From: Gracilaria domingensis
Taxonomy: Eukaryota; Rhodophyta; Florideophyceae; Gracilariales; Gracilariaceae
DNA: 64,000 nt
Assembly: GCA_022539475.1 (NCBI GenBank)
Contig: VCMS01000045.1
Location: 186,001 to 250,000 of the forward strand
Direction: 5' to 3'
In this document: positions 53,564-63,789 of the stretch, one piece after another
Layout: each line of letters starts with the position of its first letter
How positions within the stretch are numbered: position 1 is the stretch's first letter
Notes under the pieces: model-generated
Databases searched by the model: none
Told to the model about the DNA's origin: nothing
What the model saw: only the letters and a program-made list of their open reading frames with translations
Made by a program: the position numbers and the translations under genes

Positions 53564-53715
53564 CTGCGGCAGATGCCGCAGAGGGCACCTGCACCAAATT
53601 GCGGTATCGGTAGAACACATACGCACTCCGAGAGGATGAGGCGCGAAGCGCCTCATCCTCTCCGTTCCTCATGTAGGGAACCATGCCCAGATGCATGGTT
53701 CCCTACTTGAGGAAC
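53564..53715. repeat. Cluster of three hairpins at the left end of the insertion
   Basis: Hairpin 1 (53564-53581) has 8-bp arms CTGCGGCA with a 2-nt loop. Hairpin 2 (53630-53662) has perfect 15-bp arms GAGAGGATGAGGCGC with loop GAA. Hairpin 3 (53664-53715) has 23-bp arms with one mismatch and a 6-nt loop. Hairpins 2 and 3 are separated by one base. Confidence 0.9.
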
Positions 53716-53790
53716 CTGCACCTGCAACTCGTGAGCTACGTCCGCATCAAAAGTCATTTACCTGTATACGCAAGCAGAAAGTATCCATAA

Positions 53791-54249
53791 GTTAGTCAAT
53801 GCTCCGTTCGATACATTTGAAATGCGATGGAACGTACCATCGATAGAGCAAAACAGAAACGTTGCGCTGGAAAAGTCGATGGACCTAGTAAATCGCGAAA
53901 GGAAGAAGAAGAAGGAAAGGGATCGGTTAGATTACCAGCAATCCATTCATCGTAAAACGCGAAAGGTGTCGAAGCGAGAACTCACAAACAACGACACCAA
54001 GAATGCCCATGCAGTAAACATACCGCAAGATGCGATAAACGAGAATGCAGCCTATGTCCCAACCAAGTACCAGAATCGCCTATCCCGAACAGTCAGGCAG
54101 GTAAACGACCAATTCCATTTTCTCTTTCAAGATCAAGTTAGTCAATGCTCCGTTGGATACATTTGAAATGCGATGGAACGTACCATTGATAAAGCAAAAC
54201 AGAAACGATGCGCTAGAAAAGTCGAGGGACCTAGTAGCTCGCAAAAGTA
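53791..54249. repeat. Direct repeat of about 110 bp, spaced 346 bp
   Basis: 53791-53903 and 54137-54249 are about 90 percent identical (starting GTTAGTCAATGCTCCGTT). They enclose a Lys-rich open stretch (NRERKKKKERDRLDYQQSIH) of unknown nature. Confidence 0.85.
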
Positions 54250-54560
54250 ACCCAAAGCTTATTTCCTGCGGTGTACATGTTGCAGAGCGCGAAGAGACGT
54301 GGTGAGGATTGGTTAGTTTAGAAAAAGGATACGTAGAAGGATATGGAAGCACGTACGGAAAGACTGCACGGAAAGACTGCACGGAATACATCCGTGAGAT
54401 ACGGATGATGTCCGCTTTATGGAGGCGTCCAATAGGCGCACATGAAGCGTACCTCATTCTCTTCCCCGCACTCTACTTCGTAGCGAGTGCGAGGGCGGAG
54501 AAAGGTACGACGGAGCGCCGCTCGTGATCCGTGCCATCCACATCCTCGCGTTCTTCCCCA

Positions 54561-54566
54561 TATAAA
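54561..54566 (+). promoter_or_regulatory. TATA box of the possible spliced gene
   Basis: TATAAA in the context CCCCATATAAACCC, 118 bp before a good splice donor at 54679. Confidence 0.4.
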
Positions 54567-54678
54567 CCCTGGTGGACTGCCTGACTTCTCCTCGGCAGTC
54601 ACCATCGTTCACGTTCTCAAACATCGACCCAAGTCCTCAACCACCGATTCAGTGTTCTAACATTGGTAGCCATCGCAA

Positions 54679-55440
54679 GTAAGTATTGAGCTCATTTGAA
54701 ACTGAGTGACCATCCAGCCCTAGTGGATTTTGCTACACAAAATTCCCTAGGTTTGGATGAGCCAAAGACATCCAGCTCATTACAGACTGTTGATTTCTGA
54801 CCCATTTTGGGTGTTTCCAGTGAGCTCAATACACCGATCCCAGATACCGGCGTCATCGCCGTCATTCTACACGAACACGGATATTTCCAACGAACCGCCG
54901 TCATCGCCGCCACCGCCGCCACCCCCAGTCAACACCGCCGAAAACCCCGTTGTCACCGCTGTTTCTAACTTGGAACCGAGTATATCTCCATCGTACGCAC
55001 CGTCGCCGCCGTCATCCCCCTCGCGTCAACAACCCACCCCTGTTGACAAAACTTTTGAGTCAGGTATCGCACCGGCTATCGAGGCTAACGAAGATAATTC
55101 GCGTGGTCTAGGCCATATCACTGACGCTGCGAGCGTACACATTCTGCGCGTCGCCACCGACCGCATCAAGCGGCAGCGTAATCGCACACTTCGACGCCGC
55201 CTCAAGACGCCCCGGTGTGATGACTAGGATCTCCGTCTCAATAGCCGAGTACAACTCCGAGAACTTTTGTCTGGTAGCCGACACGGAAAAAAGGTCGTCA
55301 ACAAGCGGTCACCACCTGGTTGTTACGATTGTGGTATCCTTTCCTTCAATAACTGGAAGCATTACGAGGATCACCGAGGTGGACGCAAGCATCAGGCAGC
55401 AGTCGACAAAGAAAACCGTCGTCAACAGCGTTATTTTTAA
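54679..55440 (+). pseudogene. Possible spliced gene with a U1-like zinc finger, broken
   Basis: A plausible intron runs from GTAAGTATT (54679) to GTGTTTCCAG (ending 54820). The following frame encodes a Ser/Pro-rich stretch (PPSSPPPPPPPVNTAENP), an acidic-then-basic region (RIKRQRNRTLRRRLK) and a C2H2/U1-type finger: GCYDCGILSFNNWKHYEDHR then GGRKHQ. The open reading is interrupted once and no start ATG is obvious. The finger suggests RNA or DNA binding. It may belong to the mobile element around it rather than to the host, and no family is assigned. Confidence 0.4.
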
Positions 55441-55671
55441 GTAAAATGTAACGAAAACAGGTTCCGTTGACAAAAGTTTCCAGGAATCTGTAGTTCTGCC
55501 TTTTTAGCTACCGTTTGTGGTTGTGTTCCAGTTTCCGCTACCTTCGTATTACCTAGCATTGTCAAGGGAGAAGTCGCCGTACAGGGCGTACTATCTTTCC
55601 AGTCGCTTGACGCCTTGTAATTGAACTTAAGAAACCTTACTTGAACCACTCCAGCTGCAATTGCAACTTAC

Positions 55672-55740
55672 AGCGAAGGGAATCGAACCTAGAGCCTCTG
55701 AAATCGCACCCCCGCCGTCTACCCACTAGGCCAGACGCGC
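55672..55740 (-). repeat. tRNA-like sequence (degenerate)
   Basis: On the minus strand an A box (TGGCCTAGTGGGTAGA) and a perfect B box (GGTTCGATTCC) are correctly spaced. The T stem and acceptor stem pair poorly, so a tRNA-derived SINE head or tRNA pseudogene is more likely than a working tRNA. Confidence 0.4.
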
Positions 55741-55896
55741 GGCACTGCTTGCCTGCAACCTGCAAATTGCAATTTTTTAAAGTGGCTGCACGAGGCTTGA
55801 TTTGCACTTTTCAAAGAATTAGACAATTTATTTTGGTAACCCGCTTATTTGATTGACCCAATTTCAAAGGTTTCCTGTTTCGTACAACTAAGACCA

Positions 55897-57223
55897 TGAC
55901 GACCCCTCGAGGCAACCCAGGCACACCCACACAGGTGCGTGCAGGCCAAATGATCCAAAGCATGGCTCGCGCGCTTGAATAGACACGGGCTCAGATGGAT
56001 TTGTTGAAGGAAGAAGCACAAACAAAGATATCCGCTCTCGATACCTCACTCAGTGTCCTAGCCAATAAGGACAGCCTCTCCACGAATCCAAAGATCAACA
56101 AGGCCCCAACGTTTACTGGAAAGCAAAACATTGACAGTTGGATCACTCATATTCGCAATTATCTTGATGGAACACCCGACGAAAAAGCATTGACGATTGC
56201 GCTTAGTTACGTCCGTGGAGCTGCTCATGAGTGGTTTCTTGCCCAGCAAAGAAAAGGACTGGAGTTGCAAACCCTTGACGAACTCTTTGAAAATCTTCAA
56301 AAACGTTTACTATTGTCAACAAATAGAAACTTGCTCGAGACAAACTAAGCAAGTGGAAGCACTACAAAGATGTTCAACAGTTCAATGAAGACTTTCTCAA
56401 GATTGTGCTCGAGATCCCCAACATCAGTATAGAAGAGCAAATCGACAGATGCACCAGAGGTTTGAAGAGCTATATCTGGAAAGAGCTTTGCACCAATGAG
56501 TATAAGTCTTTGACCGACGCTATGAAAGATGCTGAGCGAGTTGAATCTGCTTTCCAGAGGGGCGGACAGGCACAGTTTGGGAGGCAACCTGGCGGATCTC
56601 AAGGACCGGTATCTATGGATATTTGAAATATGAAGCTGAAGAAGTTAACCAAGGAAGAACGAGAGAACTGTCGAAATCTGGGACTTTGTTTCCGCTGTCG
56701 ACAACCTGGACATATGCACGTGATAAACAGTGCCCGAAAAACTGCCAGAGGAACTGACTCCAGGGTCATCCGAACAGCCCACGTCAGTTCTACCTAACTA
56801 TCATTGCACTCCACTGAGTTCCATCGAAACACAGCCATTGATTAAGCCAGCAACCCACGTACCCATTGAATCTGCGGATAACCATTGTACCCGAGAAAAA
56901 ATATCAAGTAATGGAAGACATAAACTTCTTACCTCACGTTTAGCGTCACCATTTGAAACCCCTTCTGTCGGACTACTTCTTGCACATGTATTCATCAATG
57001 GAAGAAAATGTACGGCTCTGTTCGATAACGGTTCCGAAATCAGTTATCTGTCCAAAGCCATATGCAAGATGATGAAGGTCCCAACCATTGACACTAGTTA
57101 TGAAGCCGAAATGGCCAACGGCTCCATTACTGTGCTCCAAGAAACCCGAGAAGATGGAGTAGATATCCAGATTGAAGAACTACGAGAAAAGAGACGCTTC
57201 GCGATATGTGCATTATACGGATA
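55897..57223 (+). mobile_element. LTR-retrotransposon fossil: gag and aspartic protease remnant
   Basis: A Retrotrans_gag-type capsid region is visible (INKAPTFTGKQNIDSWITHI, AAHEWFLAQQR), then a CCHC-like knuckle (CRNLGLCFRCRQPGH) and a retropepsin-like protease with CTALFDNGSEISYLS. This order is typical of Ty3/Gypsy-related elements. Reverse transcriptase and integrase are absent, because the element ends where R2 begins. It is broken, with about three breaks, and no matching LTR pair is visible in the window. It is a fossil of moderate age. Confidence 0.7.
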
Positions 57224-57432
57224 CGTCTGTGTTCTGCAAAGTGGAATATAGTCTGTTCGCTTTGAAAAATAAGCTAGCTTTGGGGCTATTTGGGCGCGCG
57301 AGGGGGTGGGAGAGGCTGGCACTCAAAAAATTAAGAAAGTTTGGAATATTAAATTCCATCTCGCGCAGTTTAATTCTTGCGTCCCCTAGTTTTTGTAGAG
57401 GTTCTACTTCGCCGCACCACCCCATTCACTCT
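57224..57432. repeat. Repeat R2, first copy
   Basis: It matches 63790-64000 at about 93 percent. It starts CGTCTGTGTTCTGCAAAG and contains GGCGCGCGAGGGGGT. The match continues to the window edge in the other copy, so its full length is unknown. Confidence 0.85.
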
Positions 57433-57690
57433 TTTCCGCGACCCTCTCTCAAAACTGCACTCGTGCTAGTTTGCCTTTCCATTTTCTCCCATGTTGCAAT
57501 GCCAATCGCAACTCATCCCACCTCAATCATCCCATCACTTCTTCCCAGTCCACACCACCCCCGCTCTTTACCCATTTCTCGCCCATCACGCGTTCGCCTC
57601 CTCCCTCTCTGTCTCCGCAAACGTCATTTTGTAGAAGTCAGGTCGGCAACTCTCCCCATTCTCGTATACCCGCCTCGCCCCAAAACGGCT

Positions 57691-58620
57691 TCAAATCCCT
57701 CCCATCCTTCTCTTCTCCTGTTCCTTCATAATCTCCTTCGCAGTCCGCGCTACCTCCGCCGCACTCCTGGACCCAGTCACCACTGGAGCTCCGATTCCCT
57801 CCCCCGGCATCTCCTCCACCACCTTCTTCATCTCCTTACGCCTCTTCTTCAGACGGCTCTTCCCATCCCCAACCCCACCACCCTTTGTCTTCGGTGTCAC
57901 AGGGGACCCCTTCTGCACCGCCACCCTTCCTGCACTTCCCTTCTCCGTTTTTCCCTCCACACCTCCTTTCACCGTCTTCTCGTCCACCAATCTTTGCCTC
58001 TTGTCCAGCTCCTTCACCTTCTTCTCCAGCATCTCCAAACTCTGGTTCAGAACCCTATTCTCCTCCCGCAACCCTCCAATCTCTCTTCTCGCACACTCCA
58101 CTATCCCATACACATGATTCCTCATCTCCATTCCCAATACCGACAACGAATTCCGCAGGCTCGAAATCGCCTCAACCGAAACACCACTACCACCCCCACT
58201 CAGCACCACACCGCCTATTTCCGTTACAATCTCCACAATGCCATCGCCCAGTCGCTCCTTCATCATCAACCCCAACACCCCCACCCTCGCCTTCATCTCC
58301 CCCACAAACCGCATCTCCCAGTCACCCTCTCCGCCCCCACTCTCTATCTGGTCTCCAACTTCTAACTGACTCAGATGCACCGCACCCCTTCTCTCCATTT
58401 CGACCCTCTCCACCTCCAATTCTACAACCTTCTTGACCTCATCACCATCCCCTCTCCTCGCCTCACACTTCTTTCCTTCATCGGCCACTTCCTTCCTCTG
58501 CGACATCCGACCAGCCGCCGTAATCACGTCCTCTTCCCGCTTTGGTGACGGCGTCGGCGGTACCTCCTTCTTCTCCAACGGCGCCAACAGCTCCTCATCC
58601 TTCATGTATCCGTTCGACAT
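57691..58620 (-). CDS. Coiled-coil protein, possible transposon ORF1
   Basis: 309 residues from the ATG at 58620 (MSNGYMKDEELLAPLEKKEV). The first 90 residues are acidic and basic with a PTPSPKREED motif. The middle carries helices (VEIVTEIGG, SLRNSLSVLGMEMRNHVYGI). At about 175-210 there is a clear coiled coil (LREENRVLNQSLEMLEKKVK), and the C terminus is Lys-rich with KSRLKKRRKEMKK. No enzymatic domain is present. R2 lies downstream on the same strand, so this may be the ORF of the R1/R2 element, acting like a nucleic-acid-binding ORF1. It could also be a host gene. Its composition differs from the GC-rich host genes of island 1. Confidence 0.5.
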   Translation of the reverse strand: MSNGYMKDEELLAPLEKKEVPPTPSPKREEDVITAAGRMSQRKEVADEGKKCEARRGDGDEVKKVVELEVERVEMERRGAVHLSQLEVGDQIESGGGEGDWEMRFVGEMKARVGVLGLMMKERLGDGIVEIVTEIGGVVLSGGGSGVSVEAISSLRNSLSVLGMEMRNHVYGIVECARREIGGLREENRVLNQSLEMLEKKVKELDKRQRLVDEKTVKGGVEGKTEKGSAGRVAVQKGSPVTPKTKGGGVGDGKSRLKKRRKEMKKVVEEMPGEGIGAPVVTGSRSAAEVARTAKEIMKEQEKRRMGGI

Positions 58621-59260
58621 CTTCAGAACAAGAAGTAGTAGTTGGATCGAATTTTTCGCTGCGATACAGTGCTATCGAGTTAAGCTGTGCTGTCCGCCCC
58701 CACTGTCCCACCACACGGGCTATATCCAGCACCATGATTGTCCCTGTTTCCCTCATCCCATTTCCCGCCAAAACATCTACTGTACACCTCCGCGCCTTCC
58801 ACTATTTAAGCGCAACCCCTCTGTCCCCTCTTTCGCGCTCACATAGTCCCCACCCACCTCGCCTCGACCAGCGATATTTTTCTCTTCCGCCATAACCTCA
58901 CTCGGTAGTTATGGCAAAACAGGAAGATATCGCCAGTGGAGGCAAGCTGGGGACTAGTGATTGTACTTAGAGTAGCTCACCCTCGGTCTCGACTGAGGGC
59001 ATCTTCTTCTCCTGTTACATCCTTTTTAGGTTGTGACAAAAAAAGAATATGTCACCACTCGACACCGGATGGGTAACAATGATAGCACGTAGAATAGTTC
59101 ATCCTCCCTCTCAGCATCCACTGGGGATATATTGATGTTCTCTCACATCCTTTCCCGGTTGTGACACTAGAAAAATACATCTCCCATAGAGATGGAGAAT
59201 ATAGTCGTGATAACACGTAAAGGTAACAATGTAATAAACAATAAATTTATGCTACTATCT
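58621..59260. other. Intergenic, no gene seen
   Basis: It includes the probable promoter of the coiled-coil gene (AT-rich ACTATTTAAG at about 58801) and a weak internal duplication of a segment with TCACATCCTTT and GTTGTGACA (about 59010-59170). Confidence 0.4.
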
Positions 59261-59959
59261 CTAACCAACCTTTCGAAAACCAGCTATGACATGAGCTGGG
59301 TTACTCGAGCCAAAAATGGCAGATCCTGCAACTAAAATATTTGCACCGGCCTTCACTACTCCTTTCACAGTGCTCAGTCTAATACACCCATCCACCTGTA
59401 TCTCTATTTTTAGGTACAACTCCCTTGCATGTCGCAACTTATCAAGAACACCCTCCATAAACGCCTGTCCTCCAAACCCCGGCTCCACCGTCATCAACAA
59501 TAACATATCTACAACTCCTTCCTTCATAAGTGCTTCTACGACCTTTATAGACGTATTCGGACGCAACGCAACTCCAACCTGCCTTCCCATCCTTTTAATT
59601 CGGTTAAATAATTCCTTCAACACCACGTTCTCCTCCTCAGTTTGTACCTCGCACTTTTCTAGTCCCTTAGCCACACTCTCGATATGAAATGTGACTCAGT
59701 CTGCGCCTGCTTCTGCAAGGTCTTTTATCGATCGCTCAGGATCTGATACCATCAGATGACAGTCCAAAAACAATTTCGTATGCCTCCGCAACGCTTTCAA
59801 AACAGGCGGTCCAGCAGTAAGGTCCGCCACAAAATGACCATCCATTACATCTACATGCAGCCACTCCGCTCCAGCCTCTTTCATTGCACTCGCTTCATCT
59901 GAAAGGCGAGCAAAGTCTGAAGCCAAAATTGATGGCGCTATAATTAAACGAGAATCCAT
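59261..59959 (-). pseudogene. RPE: Ribulose-phosphate 3-epimerase with one internal TGA
   Basis: Interconverts ribulose 5-phosphate and xylulose 5-phosphate. It has 233 codons, family length, from the ATG at 59959. All of the TIM-barrel landmarks can be read: [56 protein letters not shown] and ILVAGSAIFGS. The order and cytosolic-type sequence (closer to animal than plastid forms) are clear. Two defects: an in-frame TGA at 59693-59695 between GAD and VTFHIE, and VDGCIRLST where active enzymes have VDGGVGPxT. The catalytic Asp of VDG stays. A recently inactivated copy is most likely; a Sec or read-through codon is less likely because this position is not catalytic. It stands in a repeat-rich region, divergent from the gene at 60423. 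Confidence 0.75.
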
Positions 59960-60422
59960 ACTGAACATCGATAACTTCAGTAACGCCAAACCCGTCCCTC
60001 CCAGACATACTCCCCTTTTACACCTCAATAAGAAAGAAGATTATGGCAATCCGAGTGAAGCTATAGAACCCGTTCACGTCATTTATGAAGCCAAAATGGC
60101 TCCTTTCATCCTGTATTCAAGCTCCCAATAACTCGTACTTTACAACTCAGGTTCGAATTCTGTTTCATTCATTGTACACTTTCTACTCTTCCACCTTCTT
60201 TTCATAAAACATCGCCACACTTTGTGGCATGTCGTCTCATACAAGCTTTATCATTCATTCAGTACAATCACATATCATCCATTTCGCTCACTTTCACAAG
60301 GTGAACCATGTTCCCGTTCTGCGCTTCCCAACCGTTTGTACTTAAGTATCACTCTGTACCCCAGCAGTTGTCCGCCCCATCTTCCATTTTTATCGTCACA
60401 CAAAAACAATCGAACACTTGCA

Positions 60423-61325
60423 ATGAACTCCCATTCCGACATGCCTCCGACTCCGCCTCCGAGTCCCAGATACTCTGACGTCCCTCAGGCTTCATCTCCC
60501 ACCCGAAGGACTCTGGTTGTCATTGTTGGAAGGGGGCGTATAGGTACCATGCTGGCGAACGAAGAAGATATGGTCATTTCCGCACACGAATTCTGCAGCA
60601 TGGTTGCTACCTCTCATCTTTCTGATGTACCGATACTAGTTTGTGGAAGAACGAACACCCTGGAGACCGTAATTCAGGCTTGTCTTCATTCGCTCAGAGA
60701 GAATCTCGTTTTCTTCCAGAATGGAGACATCATACCATTGGTTTCGAAGCTCGGTGTGGACAAATGTTCAAAAGTTGTCCTTTACGTTGGTATCCTCTCA
60801 AGAAACGCAGCTCCGCAGGATGGTGTCACTCCTCAAAGTCCGGATGGTCTCACTGTCGCAACAGGAAAGTGGGCCTCCAACGTTGCAGACAGGTTTAGAT
60901 CTATGGGTCTCACTTGCGGGGTTGTCGACGTGGACACATTTCTTGTAAGCTATTATGAGAAGCTCGTGTGGCTATCAGCGTTCAACATCGTCGGGGCCTC
61001 AAGAGGTTTCATTCCTATGGACGTAGTCGCTACGGAGTGCAGTACGGTTGTGCTCACAATAATGAAAGAGCTGTTGAAGATAGTTTCGTTTAAGACAGGT
61101 ACTAATTTCAACCTAGACGAGACCGTTGGGCGACTTCTTGCATATGGGAAAACTCTCGTTGGCCTCCATACTTCTTTCTCCGACTTTCAGTTTAGGAACG
61201 CGTACTTCTACGACTTTTCCCGCCAAGAAAGAAACATCGTAGGCGGTGACCCCGCTCCTTTTCATACAAACTACGTCAACATTGTTAAAGAAAAGTTATC
61301 CCCCTTCCCATCCCACCAGCTTTGA
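60423..61325 (+). CDS. Rossmann-fold protein, ketopantoate-reductase-like
   Basis: 300 residues from the ATG at 60423. A Ser/Pro-rich start (MNSHSDMPPTPPPSPRYSDV) is followed by a dinucleotide-binding strand-loop RTLVVIVGRGRIGTML (GxGxxG). Further strands are VPILVCGRTN, ENLVFFQNGDIIP and KVVLYVGILSRNAAP. The second half is helical, with KLVWLSAFNIVGASRGF and an EC-T-V-KELLKI segment. This layout fits the ApbA/PanE or 6PGDH-like group of dehydrogenases. The canonical Lys of ketopantoate reductase may be the one in YYEKLVWLSAFN, the usual KLxxN signature. Substrate is not known. It is divergent from the epimerase copy, 463 bp between starts. Confidence 0.6.
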   Translation: MNSHSDMPPTPPPSPRYSDVPQASSPTRRTLVVIVGRGRIGTMLANEEDMVISAHEFCSMVATSHLSDVPILVCGRTNTLETVIQACLHSLRENLVFFQNGDIIPLVSKLGVDKCSKVVLYVGILSRNAAPQDGVTPQSPDGLTVATGKWASNVADRFRSMGLTCGVVDVDTFLVSYYEKLVWLSAFNIVGASRGFIPMDVVATECSTVVLTIMKELLKIVSFKTGTNFNLDETVGRLLAYGKTLVGLHTSFSDFQFRNAYFYDFSRQERNIVGGDPAPFHTNYVNIVKEKLSPFPSHQL

Positions 61326-63368
61326 GGTTAGAACACATGACTTTTCGGTGTTCTAGACCTTATTGATGTGGGGACGAAGCTTTTGAAGATAGTTAAACAT
61401 AAAATATACTTTATCTAAATGACCTGTTCCTATTACATTACTTATACTGTTCGTCCTTCTGCGGTTCAAATATGCCCTTTTAAATCCTACATCCCTTATC
61501 ACTAATACTTGGCTAAGTTTTTGCTAGAGAGAAAATGGTCATTCCATATCATTAAAGAGCACGATACTAGTAACGAAACAAGTACAAAATTGTGATATTT
61601 CTGAAGAACTAAGCCTTTGCAATACTTGGGGCACCCGTATAAAGTAAGGTAAACCTTTTATGGGTTTCAACCCCTAATGGAGGTTGTTTTACTCTCCTTG
61701 ATTTCGAAGCTCATGTTGAGAATATTCATAGTTTTCTTTACCCACTTGAACCCGTACATCGTCTGTGTTCTCGTTTTGCGAGATAGATGCACTAGGACAC
61801 CATGATCGGACGAAATTAATAAAAAAATCTGCAAAAATTGCGTACAGGGCTATGTGGAACCAATTAATTTCAACTTTTTGTATACGGCGCTTTCATGTAC
61901 TAGAGCTCTTTCTCCGTTCAAAGCAAAACAAATGACGTACGCCGCGACTGCTAGTACATGTTCACGAAATGAAAGTCTCGTCCGTATTATTTTACGTCAG
62001 AGGAAACCATGCTGTTATGACCACCTGTGCCGCCGTATTTACGGTGGCAAAGTTCTGCAAATTCTGTAAAATTGACATCATTACTACAGCTACCTAGTAC
62101 AAAATTCACGTACTAGAAGCCGCGTGCATCTCGCCATCCTCAAGTAATGACGTCAACATGACTTAAATCCTACTTCGCAACTTCGAACAGTACACCGCCA
62201 CTACCTTTTCCTATACACGCATCTGCGAAAGAGAGTCAAACCCCTTCGCGACATCACAAGACCGGTCCTGATCGTTTCCTATCTCCTCCCTATACTTTCA
62301 CCTCCACCTCTTTCGATATCTGAAAGACCTGTATCCCTTCCACACTAGCTTCGGAACAGAACTGAAGCTAACTCTGGTCTCCTTCTCCTTCTCCTTCGTT
62401 TTTCAAATCCTAGGCCTACTTTTTTGTTCTCTATCTCCCTTTTCATCGCTACTATCAGCATCTTCTCGTCATACTTTCTTTTCCGGGCTCTCTTTCGTCC
62501 TTCAAGGCAACGAGGAATTTCATCCTCATCGAGATCATCAGCAGCCGGGACAAAATCGGTGTCTTAAAGGTTGCGACCGCACTTGATATTGAGAAAAAGT
62601 CCAAAACCTCTTCTTTCGTCGTGAAGGCATAAGAAAATTTAATATAGGTGGTAGAGCTGAGATGAGTACTCTCACATAATGTAAACACCGACTTAGATTT
62701 GTTAGGAGCAATTTTCTTCATCCTCTTCTAAACCTTATTGCACAAATTAAGCGTCAGCAAATGCACGTCGTGATACTTGAATGTTTCCCTGTTGTCCTAG
62801 CCAAACTATTCTGAGCATAATTCAGTCTCTACGGCAGTAGAAGACGTCTGCGACTCGTAGAACGCTTTTTTCAGAGCAAAAAGAAAATCTTTAACCCCGA
62901 ATTCTCATTTCCAAGTTCGGACAGTGACATGTTGAATCTCGTGAACAGCACAGCATACTTCATGTACAGCGATTTTGGAACAAATGTCATGTACCAAGTT
63001 GCTTCTTGATTACCACACTCGACAAAACCCAACTCTTACCTTGAGTCTAACGGCGTATTTTGCGCTCAGTAACATACCTTAATAGGATTCGGGGCTGAGT
63101 GCTGTAAACAAATGCGCACCTAGATGAACATAGTCATGTAATCCTCTGATACTTTCCGGGCCGCCACTTTGTCAACCGGGGAAACTTCAGAAAGCTCCAG
63201 TCTCGGGCGATTTCCTCGAATTTATGTGCAGCCTTCTAAACAGTCTCCAAACAATTGCGTGGCACGTGAGCGGCAGCGTCTTCCGCGGCAGTCTGTTTCT
63301 GGAGCGACTGCAGCGCGTCATGAAAGGCAGTAGCCCTGCGGCCTTTGCAGACCATGCAGGGATGACAG
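61326..63368. other. 2 kb of AT-rich DNA without a supported gene
   Basis: There are short frames only (61854-62069 plus, 62455-62721 minus), without domains or good starts. Nothing else is recognised. Confidence 0.45.
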
Positions 63369-63789
63369 CGTCTGTCTCTTGCAAATGCTAGTTTTTGGCG
63401 AGGGTCGTCCAGAAAGTGGCAAGGGTCGTCCAGTAAACTTTTTGAAAAATATCGAGATCAATTATTTCAAAATTTGAAGATAATTGCTTGGGTCGTCCAG
63501 AATCGCTGTGCAGTAAATACTGGTGGGTTTTCCACTCGTGCTAGTTCTTTAGTCGAGGGCTACTTGAACGGTATTTCGCGAAGTCTAGGTTCAGTTTCCA
63601 TTAAGGTGCACATTACACGATACCTTCTGCGGAATGATACCCTGCAACGCATGGAGTACTGTAGCTAGTACAGATGATGTCCATTATGAAATCATACCGT
63701 TTTATTCGTATCTATTCTTCTATCGACCGCTTTTGCTAACCACTACTTCGCTATATTACATGTACAATTTTCCCATGATGGAGCGGGTG
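63369..63789. repeat. Repeat R1, second copy
   Basis: It matches 53131-53553 closely, including the three GTCGTCCAG motifs near its left end, and is joined directly to R2. Confidence 0.85.

Larger units (their letters stand above)
53554..57223. mobile_element. 3.67-kb insertion between R1 and R2
   Basis: At 63789/63790 the repeats R1 and R2 are directly joined; here they are split. The extra DNA holds a cluster of three hairpins close to its left end, a 346-bp-spaced direct repeat, a possible spliced zinc-finger gene, a tRNA-like sequence and a gag-protease fossil. No clean target-site duplication is visible at the junctions. It may be a compound of several elements. Confidence 0.55.

Noticed and set aside
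55672-55740. Functional tRNA gene or primer-binding site
   Set aside because: The A and B boxes are good, but the T stem fails after two pairs, and no TGG start next to an LTR end is visible.
57172-58365. 397-codon plus-strand Pro/Ser/Leu frame
   Set aside because: Antisense shadow of the coiled-coil gene at 57691-58620 plus R2, with no domain.
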